64,000 nt of DNA from Sphaerolaimus hirsutus (Eukaryota; Nematoda; Chromadorea; Monhysterida; Sphaerolaimidae): positions 12,216,701-12,280,700 of the forward strand of contig OZ038450.1 in assembly GCA_964036195.1 (NCBI GenBank), in the 5' to 3' direction. A program made the position numbers and the translations under genes. Below the pieces are notes generated by a model. It had not been told where the DNA came from. It searched no databases and saw nothing but the letters and a program-made list of their open reading frames with translations. This document shows, piece by piece, positions 32,001-56,515 of the stretch (positions are counted from its first letter, which is position 1; every line of letters begins with the position of its first letter).

Positions 32001-35000
32001 CCCCCCCCCCCAAATCGCTCAGCTATCTATCTATCTGGAGTGGTTTTTGAGAAATTTTGCCCCAATTTTCGCTCAAAATCACCAATTTTCGCACTTTTTT
32101 ATAGTTTTTCACCTTCAAAATCGTGCTTTCCGGCTATATACATGGTTATATACCTATTTTTAGCCATTTTATACCTACTTTTGGCTACTTTTAACAGATT
32201 CTTAGCGATTTTTTCCCCTTTCTGCCTTCTTAACCTTGAAAAAGCCGATACATTGTGCCCCCGCCAGCCCCCCCCCCCAAGCCCCCCCCCAGCCCCCCCC
32301 CAGAAAATTTTTTCAGCTATCTATCCCTCCGGAGGAGCGATTTGCTATCTATCCAGCCCCCGCGAGGGCCAAAATCCTGGAGACCCCTGGGCTCGGCGTA
32401 TTCATCATCCAAAGAGTGGCCATCGAAAGTGAACTATAAAGTTACAAATACTGATAGTCATAAGTATCTGTGTGTGTATTCATGCCGCAGCGCTGACTGG
32501 GGCGGAGCCGACATAAATTTTCAATTTAGATAATTTAATGAGATGTGGTACTGTTTTTAAGCAATAGTAATATGTACCTTTCCTGTTTTTTTGCTAAAAT
32601 TAACTACGAAAATATTTAGGTGTTTATTTTTACTACTAGACTAGGTATATAATCATTTGAAATTCAGTTTTATACTATTTTTACAGAAACTCCGCTACCG
32701 GCTTCAGCTGGAAAAGACAGCCAGTGGCAAGGGCTGGACCAAGCTGAAAAAGGTCGACATTCACATCAACATCGAAGGTGTTTCTATCATAGACGGGAAA
32801 TCGAGTGTCGTCCTTTACAAATACCCGCTACACAGGATATCATTCTGTGCTGACGATAAGCAGGTTTGACAAAACTGATTTATAGCCTACCGGCTGCACA
32901 TTTCGCTGTACTGTACCGTAACCCGTTTGAGTAAAGAATCAAAAATAAAATGATTTTAACAACCATTACATTTCATTATGGGACGATTTAACACCGACTT
33001 CATCAAATTATGGTATCATTCTGTACAAAGCATGCCGTCCGGCAACTATACCATATTTGTGCTCCTATTTAGGGACGCTGACATGCTCCCCCCCCAACCA
33101 CAGGACCGTCGGGTATTCGCATTCATCGCAAAGCGGGCCGACTGCGACCGGCACGACTGCTACGTATTCTCGCACTCTGAGAAGGCTGAAGAGATCACCC
33201 TCACAGTGGGCGAGGCGTTCGACCTGGCCTACAGGTGCCAGTTCCAGACCCTGTAAAATGCCCTGTAAAATGTCAAATGTCATGCAAAGTGTAAAAAGTC
33301 ATGTAAAATGCACTGCAAAATGTAAAACGTCATGCAAAGTGTCAAAAGTCATGTAAAATGCCCTGCAAAATGGCAAACGTACGTTGGCAACAGGGAATTT
33401 TACATGACTTTTGACACTTTGCATGACATTTGACTATTTACAAAGCATTTTACAGGGTCTGGGATTGGCCTACAGGAAGTTCCTGGAGCGCAGCGGCAGG
33501 GACATGTCGTCGCACAAGCAGCTGCTCGTGCTGCAGCGGCGCATAGCCCAGCTGGAACAAGAGAATGACATGTTGAAGGCTGAGAACGCCCGGCTCAGGG
33601 CGGCCGAGAACTTTGGTGATGGGTGAGTGTGTGCGTGGCATGACTCAGCTGTATTCTTGATTTTGACCCTGCGAAGGGGTTGGATCGATAGGAAATCGCT
33701 CCTGCGGATAGATAGTTGAAAAAATGGGGTGGGGGGTTGCGGGGGTTCAATGTATAGGCTTTTTGGAAGGTGTAGAAGGAAGAAAAAAACAAAAAAATCG
33801 CTAGAAGTAGGTGAAATATAGCTAAAATGGGTATATAAGCACATATAGCACAAAAAGTTGAAAATAGGAAATAAAACACATGAACTAGTGATTTTGAAGG
33901 TGCAAATCTATTTTCAAAAAGTATGAAAATTACCGATTTTGAGTGAAAATTACGGTAAAATGTTTCAAAAATCGCGCCAGATAGGTAAATAGCTGTGCGC
34001 TTTGGAAGGGGTTCAGGGGGTAGTAGCCAAAAAAATTGCCACCGGCATTGTTATGGATAAATAGTTGAGCGGCCTGCGGGATAGATACCTAGAATGCTGG
34101 GCGTTTGGGGGGGGGGTACCCCCATAGATACCAACCCATCGCAGGCGCGCCGACCACCGGTCTACAGAGCAGTCGACTAGCGCTGCGAGATCACAGTGGA
34201 CCGGTTTCCACGAAGCGGGCGGGCAGGCGGCCGCGCTCAACAACGACTGCTACGGCATGGACGTGTCGCACAGTTATGAAACTGCAAACGGTGCCGTGGG
34301 CATGGCACCCGCGCTACCCGACACTCCGGTGCCAAAGGGCCCGCCACAGGGGTTCTCTTCAGCTGTAACCGCAGGTTTGTTGTGTTTGAGGCCCAGAAGA
34401 CAGTCCCGGACCCTGTAAAATGTCATGCAAAGTTAGGGTTCAAACGATATGACTTTTCGACATCGATATTCGATATTCGATTTTTTTTCTGAAACTCGAT
34501 ATTCGATATCGATACGATATGGAACCTCGATATCGATATTCGATATAAAAAAATGGTCGATATTCGATATTTTTGATATTCGATATTGCAATTTGCTTTT
34601 GGTATAGCAAGGCATATTTCAAGTGACATATTGTATTTTCATGTGGTTGCACGCATGGTTAATCATCTCTTTAGTTAAATGTGAATTGTACAAGTGATTT
34701 TAACAAGGTTTACATCACTCAAAAGTAGAACGTATCCGATAAGAATATCCGATATTCGATATTCGATACGATATATCGTTTGAACCCTATGCAAAGTGCC
34801 AAAAGTTATGTAAAAATGCCCTGCAAGATGGCAAACGTACGTTTGCCATTTTGCAGGGCATATTACATGAACGTTTGCGTTTGCGTTTACAGTTTGCGAA
34901 ACGGAGCTAGCGTCAGAACTGTTTTACATTCATTTGCTTGTTCAGGTATTTGCTATAGTTTACCATTGTAACAATGACATTGTTATTCTATCTACCATCT

Positions 35001-35968
35001 TAGCTACACACGCTTCCACCTTAAATATACGTTTTGTCAACTTCATCAAACTTGCACATTATCACGTCAACTCAAAATTATCACCATCAAGCAGGAAACG
35101 CGGCCAAACCAGAGCAGTTCACACCCAAGCCTGTGCCGGCGGAACGAAAATCACTCAAACATTCGAAATCGGAATCTGGCGCGCTGCCAAGCCAACATGA
35201 CATTTTTGATGATGAGTTCGATCCCAGAGGCGAGCGGCGCGCCCCACCAGTGAAACAAGACTCGTTTGGTCAGGACCCGTTCAATGATGATTTCTTCACG
35301 TCCGTGGTGCTCAGTTCTGGCACTCAGCCAGACAAAGGCCCCAGCGCTGCAGAACTGGAAGACGTAAGTTGTGTTGTGTTTATGTCTTAGGTGACTGACC
35401 GTGACTAACGGTGCTGTTTGGTTTTGTGACTGTTTCCCCGAAACTGAGTAAATTGAGCACCTGGCGGCGGTTCTCCTCAGCACCAGCTGCCAACCGTGCA
35501 GGTTGTCAAGTGACAAGGAATATGATGAGAGGCTAAACATGTGGTGGATCAAATCACGCTTGGCACATGAATTTATAACTAAAAACCCATGTCACAAAGC
35601 ACGTGTTTCTTGTAGTTTGACAAATTGCGAGACCCGGTGCCGCTTGGCGCCTAGCACTTGCGCCATACACCCCGGTGCATCATACATCACTATAATTTGT
35701 ATTCCTGCAAAATCACTCGCTCCCTACGCAGGCGATCAATGCATTCGACAGCCGATTAAATGAAATCAAACAGGGCTTTGAACGTGGACTGCAGATGGGA
35801 AGTTCTGCACGCGCAGCTAAGCCCAATACCGATGCCAATACTGGTGCCAATGGCACGGCTGGTGCCACTGGTGCCGGTGGCCAGACGCCACGTTCTGATG
35901 ATTACGGTAGTTTTGGCGCTGGCGACCTGTTGAAGGAGTTCGGCGCTGAAGATGCTAGCAGTCCGTGA
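29033..35968 (+). CDS. GULP1: CED-6 / GULP1, PTB-domain engulfment adaptor
   Basis: Adaptor that binds NPXY tails of CED-1/LRP-type receptors during engulfment of dying cells. Eight exons join in frame: 29033-29114, 31529-31710, 32687-32863, 33104-33234, 33476-33622, 34145-34374, 35095-35363 and 35732-35968, giving 484 residues. Exons 2-4 are the PTB domain: HPPDALIYGRVEYTVKFLG, KGTTVVKEAVE, then LHRISFCADDK, CYVFSHSEKAEEITLTVG and AFDLAYRKFL across the exon 4-5 join. Exon 5 is a coiled coil (LQRRIAQLEQENDMLKAEN). Exons 6-7 are low-complexity with acidic DPF-like motifs (GQDPFNDDFF), as in clathrin-adaptor-binding tails. Exon 8 has the family end NEIKQGFERGLQMG. Exon 1 (MTKRDGTMKRLAQ...) is chosen on phase and a good GTGAGT donor, and is less certain. 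Intron 4 is an entire mobile element. Confidence 0.95.
29273..29695. mobile_element. hAT-like MITE family B, TSD GCCTATCC
   Basis: Ends CAGGGACGTATCCAGG and CTGGATACGGCCCTG, flanked by perfect 8-bp repeats GCCTATCC (29265-29272 and 29696-29703). Opposite orientation to the 10349 copy: the GCGCGC(TT)GCGCGC box is at 29570-29583 on the other strand. Inserted into the left arm of the giant palindrome, whose right arm preserves the empty site. Confidence 0.92.
30492..30637. mobile_element. Small palindromic MITE inside the giant palindrome
   Basis: Inner hairpin built from CAATTAAGTGATTATTGTGT plus GGGCAGTTC and its reverse complement, with a short AT loop. It interrupts the right arm between GTCCGGATAA and GCAATTAAG, which are adjacent in the left arm (about 29876), so it is a later insertion. 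Confidence 0.6.
31242..31475. repeat. Dispersed repeat, copy 2
   Basis: Diverged second copy of 8888-9140, same orientation, in CED-6 intron 1. Class unknown. Confidence 0.5.
31864..32389. mobile_element. hAT-like MITE family C, TSD GGC(T)(G/C)GGC
   Basis: Ends CAGGGGTCTCCTAGG and CTGGAGACCCCTG, flanked by GGCTGGGC (31856-31863) and GGCTCGGC (32390-32397), 7 of 8 identical. The interior carries GATAGATAGCTGAGCG-type motifs (inverted). In CED-6 intron 2. Confidence 0.87.
33235..33475 (+). mobile_element. Intron 4 of CED-6 made of one MITE (introner-like, family G)
   Basis: The intron is 241 bp. It begins GTGCCAGTTCCAGACCCTGT and ends in ACAGGGTCTGGGATTGGCCT then ACAG, so the termini are inverted repeats (CAGACCCTGTAAAATG on each side), and sub-terminal blocks pair as well (TCAAATGTCATGCAAAGTGT). 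The last ten exon bases, TGGCCTACAG (33225-33234), recur as the last ten intron bases (33466-33475). So the 5' splice site is the first bases of the element and the 3' splice site lies in the duplicated target. Confidence 0.85.
33650..34112. mobile_element. Degraded family C element in CED-6 intron 5
   Basis: Contains the family hallmarks (GATAGATAGTTGA-type motifs near both ends, the AATCGCT(C/A) and GTATATAAGCACATATA blocks) but the terminal CAGGGGTCT is not recognisable and no target duplication is seen. The element runs to within about 35 bp of the acceptor of exon 6. Confidence 0.6.
34401..34870. mobile_element. Family G MITE (CAGTCCCGGACCCTG), split by a family D element
   Basis: Left end CAGTCCCGGACCCTGTAAAA; interior ATGCAAAGT and CAAACGTACGTTTGCCATTT hairpin. 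Interrupted by the D element at 34434-34789. The right terminus is not clear. Same family as the intron elements at 33235-33475 and 46508-46893. In CED-6 intron 6. Confidence 0.65.
34434..34789. mobile_element. hAT-like MITE family D (TAGGGTTCAAACGATAT), TSD TGCAAAGT
   Basis: Ends TAGGGTTCAAACGATAT and ATATCGTTTGAACCCTA are perfect inverted repeats, flanked by 8-bp repeats TGCAAAGT (34426-34433 and 34790-34797). Sub-terminal parts are dense in CGATATTCGATAT. 356 bp, non-coding. Confidence 0.92.
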
Positions 35969-37165
35969 TTGTCTTCCCAACAAATTTCAGCGGCTATTTG
36001 ATTTTTTTTCTGTGGAATGATATTTTGCATATTTTTGCATGTATTTTATCAGATTTTATCACTTCTCCAGTTTGGCTTTGAATGTGATCTGTAGAAAATG
36101 TGAATTATCGAGATTTTACGGAATTTTGTCGGTGAGTTTTGCAGATACTTATCATTTTGTCAGTTTTTACACAATCGTTTTATGTCATTGGGCGTCTCGA
36201 GGCCTTTTGGTGGATGGTATTTTGCAAGTGTTCTTCAACATTCTGACGTTTTCTGGTCTATTTTTGCTGCTAACTTTATCTCATTTTACTGCTATTTACA
36301 TTAATTGACTCACCATTTTACATTTTTTTTCATTGCAATATTAATATATATTTCTAGCTTCAATTTATATTATTCGTGAATTGTTTTTTATTCACTGTAA
36401 ATTGTGTATTTATACATAAAAATTCATTAAATTGAATAGTCTGCCACAGTACAGCTTGCTGTTTCACTGGACAAAATATTTCTAAACAACATCAAACACT
36501 GCGAAAAATGGTAAAGTATTCTCCCAAATCAATAGATTATAAGCGGAAATTTGACTGGAATTAAAAAAAAAATTATCTTTAGTGTGTGTGTGTGTGTAAG
36601 TCACCGGATGAGTTTTATATGTATTTGCCAGTGTAAAAAAGCTTATGGTCGGCCACATTGGTGATAATTGCCATAATATTTATTTAGCAAAATTTCTTAT
36701 TGTGGACTTGATGGCATTTTCGTTTCAAATCGCATCAATAAACCTGGATTTTTGCATCATAGCGTACTTGGTCATTCTTGGTGGAGACATCTTGACAAAC
36801 GCTGTCACTACCGCTCGGTGCATTATAATTCAATTATTCTTAATGATCGTAGTGCACAACACAAGCAGAATAAGTTTATTAGGTGCCAAACCGCAAGTGT
36901 AGAAGTATAAAAAAATCAAAGTCAAAATTTAAGAGCGACGTAAATTTGGATGTGAAAAGGGAAATATTTGGTAAAAACGAAGAAAATAGAGAATTTGAAA
37001 GAAATTCTAAAAGTTTACTCAGCTTTTAAATTTTCACTTATTAATTCACTTCTAAATTTACTTCGTTTTAACTTCTCACTTCTAAATTATAGTTTCTATA
37101 GTTCTAGTTCTAGTTTCGTTTTTTAGTTCTCAACTCGCCGAATCGACCCCAGTGCCAGTCTCGCC
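35969..37165. other. CED-6 3' UTR and intergenic DNA before XPB
   Basis: AT-rich, no exon recognised. Contains a (GT)n run at about 36580-36598 and AATAAA at 36737-36742. Open frames here have no recognisable product. The last 40 bases before 37166 are probably XPB 5' UTR. Confidence 0.5.
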
Positions 37166-44061
<6,896 letters not shown>

Positions 44062-44184
44062 TCGATCTTTTTGCTGGTGAAGATTGGTTATCAATTTGTT
44101 GTAATTGCTGTGATATTCGTGTAATTAGATCGTTCGATGGGTAAACATCGTTGCATTTTTCTGACGCCGATGAACATTGCATAA

Positions 44185-44190
44185 AATAAA
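44185..44190 (+). promoter_or_regulatory. Poly(A) signal AATAAA of XPB
   Basis: AATAAA 124 bases past the XPB stop codon, inside the 275-bp gap shared with the convergent CDK5 gene. Confidence 0.55.
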
Positions 44191-44336
44191 CACCAAACGA
44201 ATACATCCGCGGGTTTTTCACATTTTTAATGTTAAAACGGTGAGACAGCAAAAAGTTATGAATGAATAGAAATGTGGGCGGAGTCTACATTCCCCAGTAA
44301 AGATTGATATTAAAATGACAACCAGCGAGCAAACAT

Positions 44337-47499
<3,163 letters not shown>

Positions 47500-48136
47500 T
47501 GGAAACAGCACAACGGCTTGTATCCCGCACAGGGTATAGACAGCTTCAACTGCCACCGAAGTCGATCACTATTCACCAATCCATTTTTATCTCCGGCTAT
47601 TGACTATCCATCGTTGAAGTGTCGCTATCTCGAAGAGAAATGGCTTTATTCAACGGTGCATGTATTTACTGCGTGCATTTATCTACCAGCAGAATGTAAG
47701 CTACGAGCGCACATGCGCGCAAAGATAAATTAGTGCCCCCCGCTGTGCGACGCGCGAACGCACGCATGTGCACTGTGCATCTGCCCGCGTGCGATCGATC
47801 TCGCCTTGAAGATAAGGATGGTTTTGGAGCCCATCAAAGAGAAATGGTGATAAAACCAGCTAACACCAATTAATTTCAATTTTGAGCATACAAAGAAGCC
47901 TCTACTTCTATAAGTCGATAATACCAAAATGTCGATTTTGAGAAAATGCCATTTTGTTTCATTTTCAATTTTCTGCCTGTGATGCATATTCAATGGACGG
48001 TAAAGTTAAGTTAAAGTTCGACGGTAAAGTTCTAAATGCTGATTTAAGTCTACAATATTCCGCCTCTGCTCTCAACGTGTACAGGAGCAGTGACCTTTTA
48101 ACAAAATGAATTTGGACAGGAAAATAAGAAGTCCAG

Positions 48137-48581
48137 CAGGGGTCTTCTATATTTCGACCCTCCAGGGGGTTGGAAAGATAGCAAATCGCTCCGCTGGAGG
48201 GTTAGATAGCTTAAAAAATTTCTGGTGTTGGTTCGGGGGGGTTCAATACATACCTAGGCATATAAGGAAGAAAAGGTAGAAAAATCGCTAGAAGTAGGTG
48301 AAAAATTGGTATATAAGCACATATACTACTAAAAATAGGCAGTTAGACGCATGAACTGGTGATTTTGGAGGTGAAAATTTATAAAAAAGTATGAAAAAAT
48401 AGCCATTTTGATCGAAAATTGGGGTCATGTTTCTCAAAAATCGCTCAAGATAGGTTGATAACTGGCCTATTCGGATGGGGGGTTTAGGGGGTAGGAGCCC
48501 AAAATATTGCCTCCGGGATAGATAGATAGATAGCTGGGTGGTTTGGGGGGTGGGTAACCCCCCCCCCCTTTCCTACCCCTG
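48137..48581. mobile_element. hAT-like MITE family C, TSD AAGTCCAG
   Basis: Ends CAGGGGTCTTC and TACCCCTG, flanked by perfect 8-bp repeats AAGTCCAG (48129-48136 and 48582-48589). The interior has the GATAGATAGATAGCTGGGTG hallmark and C/G runs. 445 bp, non-coding. Confidence 0.9.
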
Positions 48582-48868
48582 AAGTCCAGTGAACTAGTCT
48601 GCTTATCAACTGCTTGCCCGTAACAATATTTCTGTTCACGGCTCCAATACATTTGTTTTATGGGCACTTGCATTATGCAGTTATCCACAGAAGTCGGCAC
48701 CCCACTTACACTTCAGTTCTTACTGTTTTTCCCACAAAATGAATGGATTTAACGACTTTTTGCTGGATATAGTGTGGTGTTATCGAATTCTTGCTGAAAC
48801 CTTTTCGAAAATTGTCCCTTGTTATTAGCAAGTGTCAAAATGTGACACTTTAAAAAAGTACAAGTAAC

Positions 48869-49549
48869 TAGGGTTGGAAAAAAAACGTTTTTTTAACTCG
48901 ATGTTTTTTTATAAAAAAAACGTTTTTTTTAAATTAAAAAACGTTTTTTTTTAAAAGCTCCCAGATATAACCTTGTGTCAACATATATAGGTATATCAGA
49001 CAGTGGCAATACTCTGTGATGTTATATATGACCATAGTATGTCTGTGGAGCCATGGGATAGCATTATAAGTGGTGATTTGTGTCAAAAATATCCATTTTT
49101 CGTCGACATATCGTTCGTATATCGCCTTATAGTCGAATGTTCGTGACTTCAGGTAAAGTTTGGCACGGAATAGTGATCAAACAAGGTTTTTAAACGAGGT
49201 TGTTACTTTGGGAGTGAATTTACACACTGTGGAGGTACATGGAAGCACATTACCTCAATATTATATACTACAGCAACATATGACAGCTTATTAACCCATG
49301 GTAGCATATATAAATGGATACTTCGATACTAACAATGCCACAAAACCAATGAAAACAACCACCAATGTCAATTTGTGTGTGAAATTGCGCGCTTGCGCGC
49401 AAAAATTTTGCAAAATACCTAGTGCTTAGTACTAAAAATTTCGGTCGATGTTTTTTTTAAAAAAAAACATTTCGGACGTCATGTTTTGTTGTTTTTTTAA
49501 ACGTTTTTTTTAATAAAAAACGTTTTTAAAAAAACATCGGCCAACCCTG
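48869..49549. mobile_element. hAT-like MITE family A, TSD CAAGTAAC
   Basis: Ends TAGGGTTGG and CCAACCCTG, flanked by perfect 8-bp repeats CAAGTAAC (48861-48868 and 49550-49557). Opposite orientation to 3510 and 7332. Contains the GCGCGC(TT)GCGCGC box at 49382-49400. 681 bp. Confidence 0.93.
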
Positions 49550-49846
49550 CAAGTAACGTTAAGAAAATTTCAAAACGGTGATGTGTCCGGGTCAATTCAA
49601 GAATAACTTTCCATGATCAACGAAATTTCCGAAAATTTGATGTTATCGACCTTTGGAAGTGATAGCCTCAAAAGGATTTATCGACCTGTATCACCTTTTC
49701 ATTTCAGCCAACCATCAAAATACCAGTATAAAAGCGTTTGAAAATTTATCGGTACCGGGAAAATCGAATAAGGTGCGTTCATCTTCACCACATTCGAAAC
49801 AAATATGGAACAGACACTAAGAAGATCACATCACAAGGTGCCCGTA

Positions 49847-53508
<3,662 letters not shown>

Positions 53509-53610
53509 AGCTTAAACTCGACCAAAATGATGATCACTTTCGAAATTTTCTTTTAACCTGAAATCGGAAATATATACGGTTTTCTTTACGATGGAAAATT
53601 GATCGACATG
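53509..53610. promoter_or_regulatory. PSMC3 5' flank
   Basis: About 100 bp between the PSMC3 start codon and the left end of the foldback element. It should hold the 5' UTR and core promoter unless they lie within the element. No motif is convincing. Confidence 0.3.
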
Positions 53611-55017
53611 ATGGGGCCAGTTCCGCAAGCGGTAAAGTAAAACGAAAAACTTTCCGCTTCACTCTACTTTTTAATTTCCTACTTGTTGAACGAGCACCAC
53701 GGAGAAGTCCTAAAATGTCAACTGTGTATCTAATCTCATGTCTTTCTTATCCAAATCTTATGTCGCATTATAAGATTTGGATACACAGTTGACGCTCTGG
53801 GACCCGGCCACATAGGATTTTGGGGTTAGCATTTTGATGGGGGGGGGGTCAACCTGCCGGCACGTGCTTATAACTCGGGAACCGCTTGGCGAAAAATGTT
53901 GAAATTTGGATATGATATGGTTTCAGGTTGGGGCTACGCACAATTTCGATGAAATTTTCCTACGAGTCCCCTGACCGGAGATAGGGTGGGTCTATAAAAA
54001 GACGGTAATTTTCAAAATTTTTGGGTGTCACTCAGAAAATGCAAACTTTGAACATCAATAACTCGACTATTTCTGGGCCAATTTTAGTAATTTCACTTTT
54101 AAAATGATGACAAATGCTTGGAGAGTTCATTTATGGGGTCAAATAGGCGATACAAAATTGTGTATATATCGATTTGGCCGGATTTCGAAATGCAAAATTT
54201 ACAGAAAATTTCTTTTTGAACATGCTACCTTATACTCCTGATCGAGAGAAACACCATACCGAAAGAATGAGATCGATATCTCTTTCCGATCAAATCTTAT
54301 AGCACTTCAAACTTTCGCCTCCCATCCAAGTAAATAACCACATGAAGGTCAATGCGTTCAAATTCAAAACTCCATATCTCAACCATTTTTCAGCCGATTT
54401 TTACCAATGAACACTTAAAATGATCAGAATAACCTGAAAATTCCATCTGTATGCTCAGCTTATCTGTATCCTTCCTAACTTAAATTTCCCACACAAGAAA
54501 ATAATGCAAACTCTTGTATGAAATCATCATTATGAAAAAGCATATTGACAATTTGAACATACAACTGGACTCTTCAGGTTATTCTGATCATTTTAAGTGT
54601 TCATTGGTAAAAATCGGCTGAGAAATGGTCGAGAAATGGAGTTTTGAATTTGAACGCATTGACTTTCTGTATGCTGTTATTTATGTGGATGGGAGGCAAA
54701 AGTTTGAAGTGTTATAACTTTTGATTGGAGAGAGATATCGATCTCATTTTTTTCGGTATGGTGTTTCTCTCAATCAGGAGTATAAGATAGCAGGTTCAAA
54801 AAGAGAAATTATCTGTAAATTTTGCATTTCGTAATCCAGCCAAATCGATATATACACAATTTTGTATCACCTATTTGACCTCCAAGCATTTGTCATCATT
54901 TTAAAAGTGAAAATACTAAAATCGGCCCAGAAATAGTCGAGTTATTGATGTTCAAAGTTTGCATTTTCTGAGTGACACCCAAAAATTTTGAAAATTACCG
55001 TCTTTTTATAGACCCAC

Positions 55018-55165
55018 TGTAGAATTATTCAATTCCGAGGAGTTTTGCACTTTGGTTTATTTGCAAGCTGACATTTTATCACATTAAAACAATTTTATGT
55101 ATCACAATTGGGAAAACCACAAACTCACATTTCACAGGAAAATCACTCAGATCATCATCTCAACA
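55018..55165 (-). repeat. 3' LTR
   Basis: 148 bp, starts TGTAGAATTATTCAATTCCG and ends CATCATCTCAACA on the plus strand (TGTTGAG...CTACA on minus), matching the 5' LTR at 57858-58008. Confidence 0.88.
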
Positions 55166-55196
55166 TCTTACCCCTAAAACACAACACCAACAAAAC

Positions 55197-55913
55197 TCAA
55201 TCATCCTGTCCAGGATGATCATCATCCATTTGGTCATTTTCAACTTCGGCATTTTGTTTCTTTTCAAAGGTGGACGTCATGCGGTGGAGAATGGACCGAT
55301 TTTTACCCGCCGAGCTACAGGACGGTTGCTCCCCATCTGACTCCTCAAAGTCAGTGCAAGCCTCTGCCTCACCTCCACCGGCAGACGATTTGTAAGTCAT
55401 ATAGTCCTCCAAGAATCGTGCCAGATCCCCGGGGTTGACATTTACGGAGTATTGTCCCCACTTTTTGAAAAAGTTGCCTGGGCCACGGCGCATGGCTCGG
55501 CCGTGATACATGCCGCGCGCGCAAATTCCCAGGGTTGCGGATGCCGAGGCTTGTCTCTCACCGAACAACTTAGCGGTTCCTTGGGATTGATAATTGTCCT
55601 GGCCAGTTTTGTGCATCTTTTTGAATTTCAATCCAGTGGGTTTTTCATAAAACTTGTTGACAATAGTTTTTCTGGCTCCTAAGTCCAAGACTTTGGAATT
55701 GTCAAAACCGGACAGGTCAACCATGCAGTCCTTGTTGTCATCTTGTAGGCACAAATCAGGGGAAATGATGAGCTGCTTGTTCAGGCGGCTGGCCAGCAAG
55801 TGAACGGTCCATTTCATATTTGTTCCAGGTAGAGAGATGTCCCCCTCAGTCTTTTTAATCGACATTTCCAATTTGGCAATGTATTTGTCTTTGGCAGCAA
55901 TTTGAAGGGTCAA
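55197..55913 (-). CDS. Unidentified ORF2 of the LTR element
   Basis: 238 codons ending just inside the 3' LTR. I do not recognise it. The N-terminal part is a short amphipathic helix (AAKDKYIAKLEMSIKKTEGD); the frame stays open slightly upstream of the first listed residue (RVDDL), so the true start may be earlier or by frameshift. The middle has NKQLIISPDLCLQDD, LGARKTIVNKFYEKPTGLK and a Gly/Arg segment MYHGRAMRRGPGNFFKKW. The tail is acidic, Ser-rich and low-complexity (EESDGEQPSCSS, QMDDDHPGQDD). It sits where env- or accessory-type genes lie in LTR elements, but nothing points to a signal peptide or membrane segment. It may be a captured host fragment or a second structural protein; both are guesses. 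Confidence 0.5.
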   Translation of the reverse strand: MTLQIAAKDKYIAKLEMSIKKTEGDISLPGTNMKWTVHLLASRLNKQLIISPDLCLQDDNKDCMVDLSGFDNSKVLDLGARKTIVNKFYEKPTGLKFKKMHKTGQDNYQSQGTAKLFGERQASASATLGICARGMYHGRAMRRGPGNFFKKWGQYSVNVNPGDLARFLEDYMTYKSSAGGGEAEACTDFEESDGEQPSCSSAGKNRSILHRMTSTFEKKQNAEVENDQMDDDHPGQDD

Positions 55914-56515
55914 ATCGTCGACGCGTTTCGTTAAATGCCAACTTCTGCCAACGACTGAACTTTCTCATTTTCTTGTATGAAAAGCTCTTTGCTAACTTTG
56001 TGCAGAAACGAACGGCATTGGCAACACCTGAGATGTGTTTACTTAATTGGAAATTGTTTTGAATTTCAATGAATCTCTATTTTCAATGACACTGATATGT
56101 TTTGAAATACTGAAATTGTTTTCTTGAACTTTGAAATTCACCTTGAGACATATGGATAGTGACTTTGGCACAATCATTCAATGATTTCATTTGCCCTTGG
56201 AATGTCAGGGTTCGCCATTGTTTTTGCGAAACGATTTTGTTTGTCGAGCTGTTTTTGAGGCTTTTTTAATTGATTTTAAAGTTTAAATAGTGGAAAAGAA
56301 GTTTAAATTGGTTTCAGGCGAAATAAGGTTTTTCTGCATCCGTATCCAAATCTTTTTTTTCGGAAAGAAAGGATTTTTTGTGCCATTTTGAATTTTGTGC
56401 TTGCCCTACCATACAGAGTCGTTGGCAGATAAAATGGCTAATTTATTCGCGTCGGCACAAAGTGAATTTGTTATTTGTTAACTTTTCCTTGGAAATATTC
56501 CGCAATAGATGATTG

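Larger units (their letters stand above)
47500..49846. other. Intergenic DNA between CDK5 and PSMC3
   Basis: No exon recognised. The first few hundred bases should contain the CDK5 5' UTR and promoter. 48137-48581 is a family C element, 48869-49549 a family A element; the last 200 bases are probably PSMC3 3' UTR. Confidence 0.5.
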
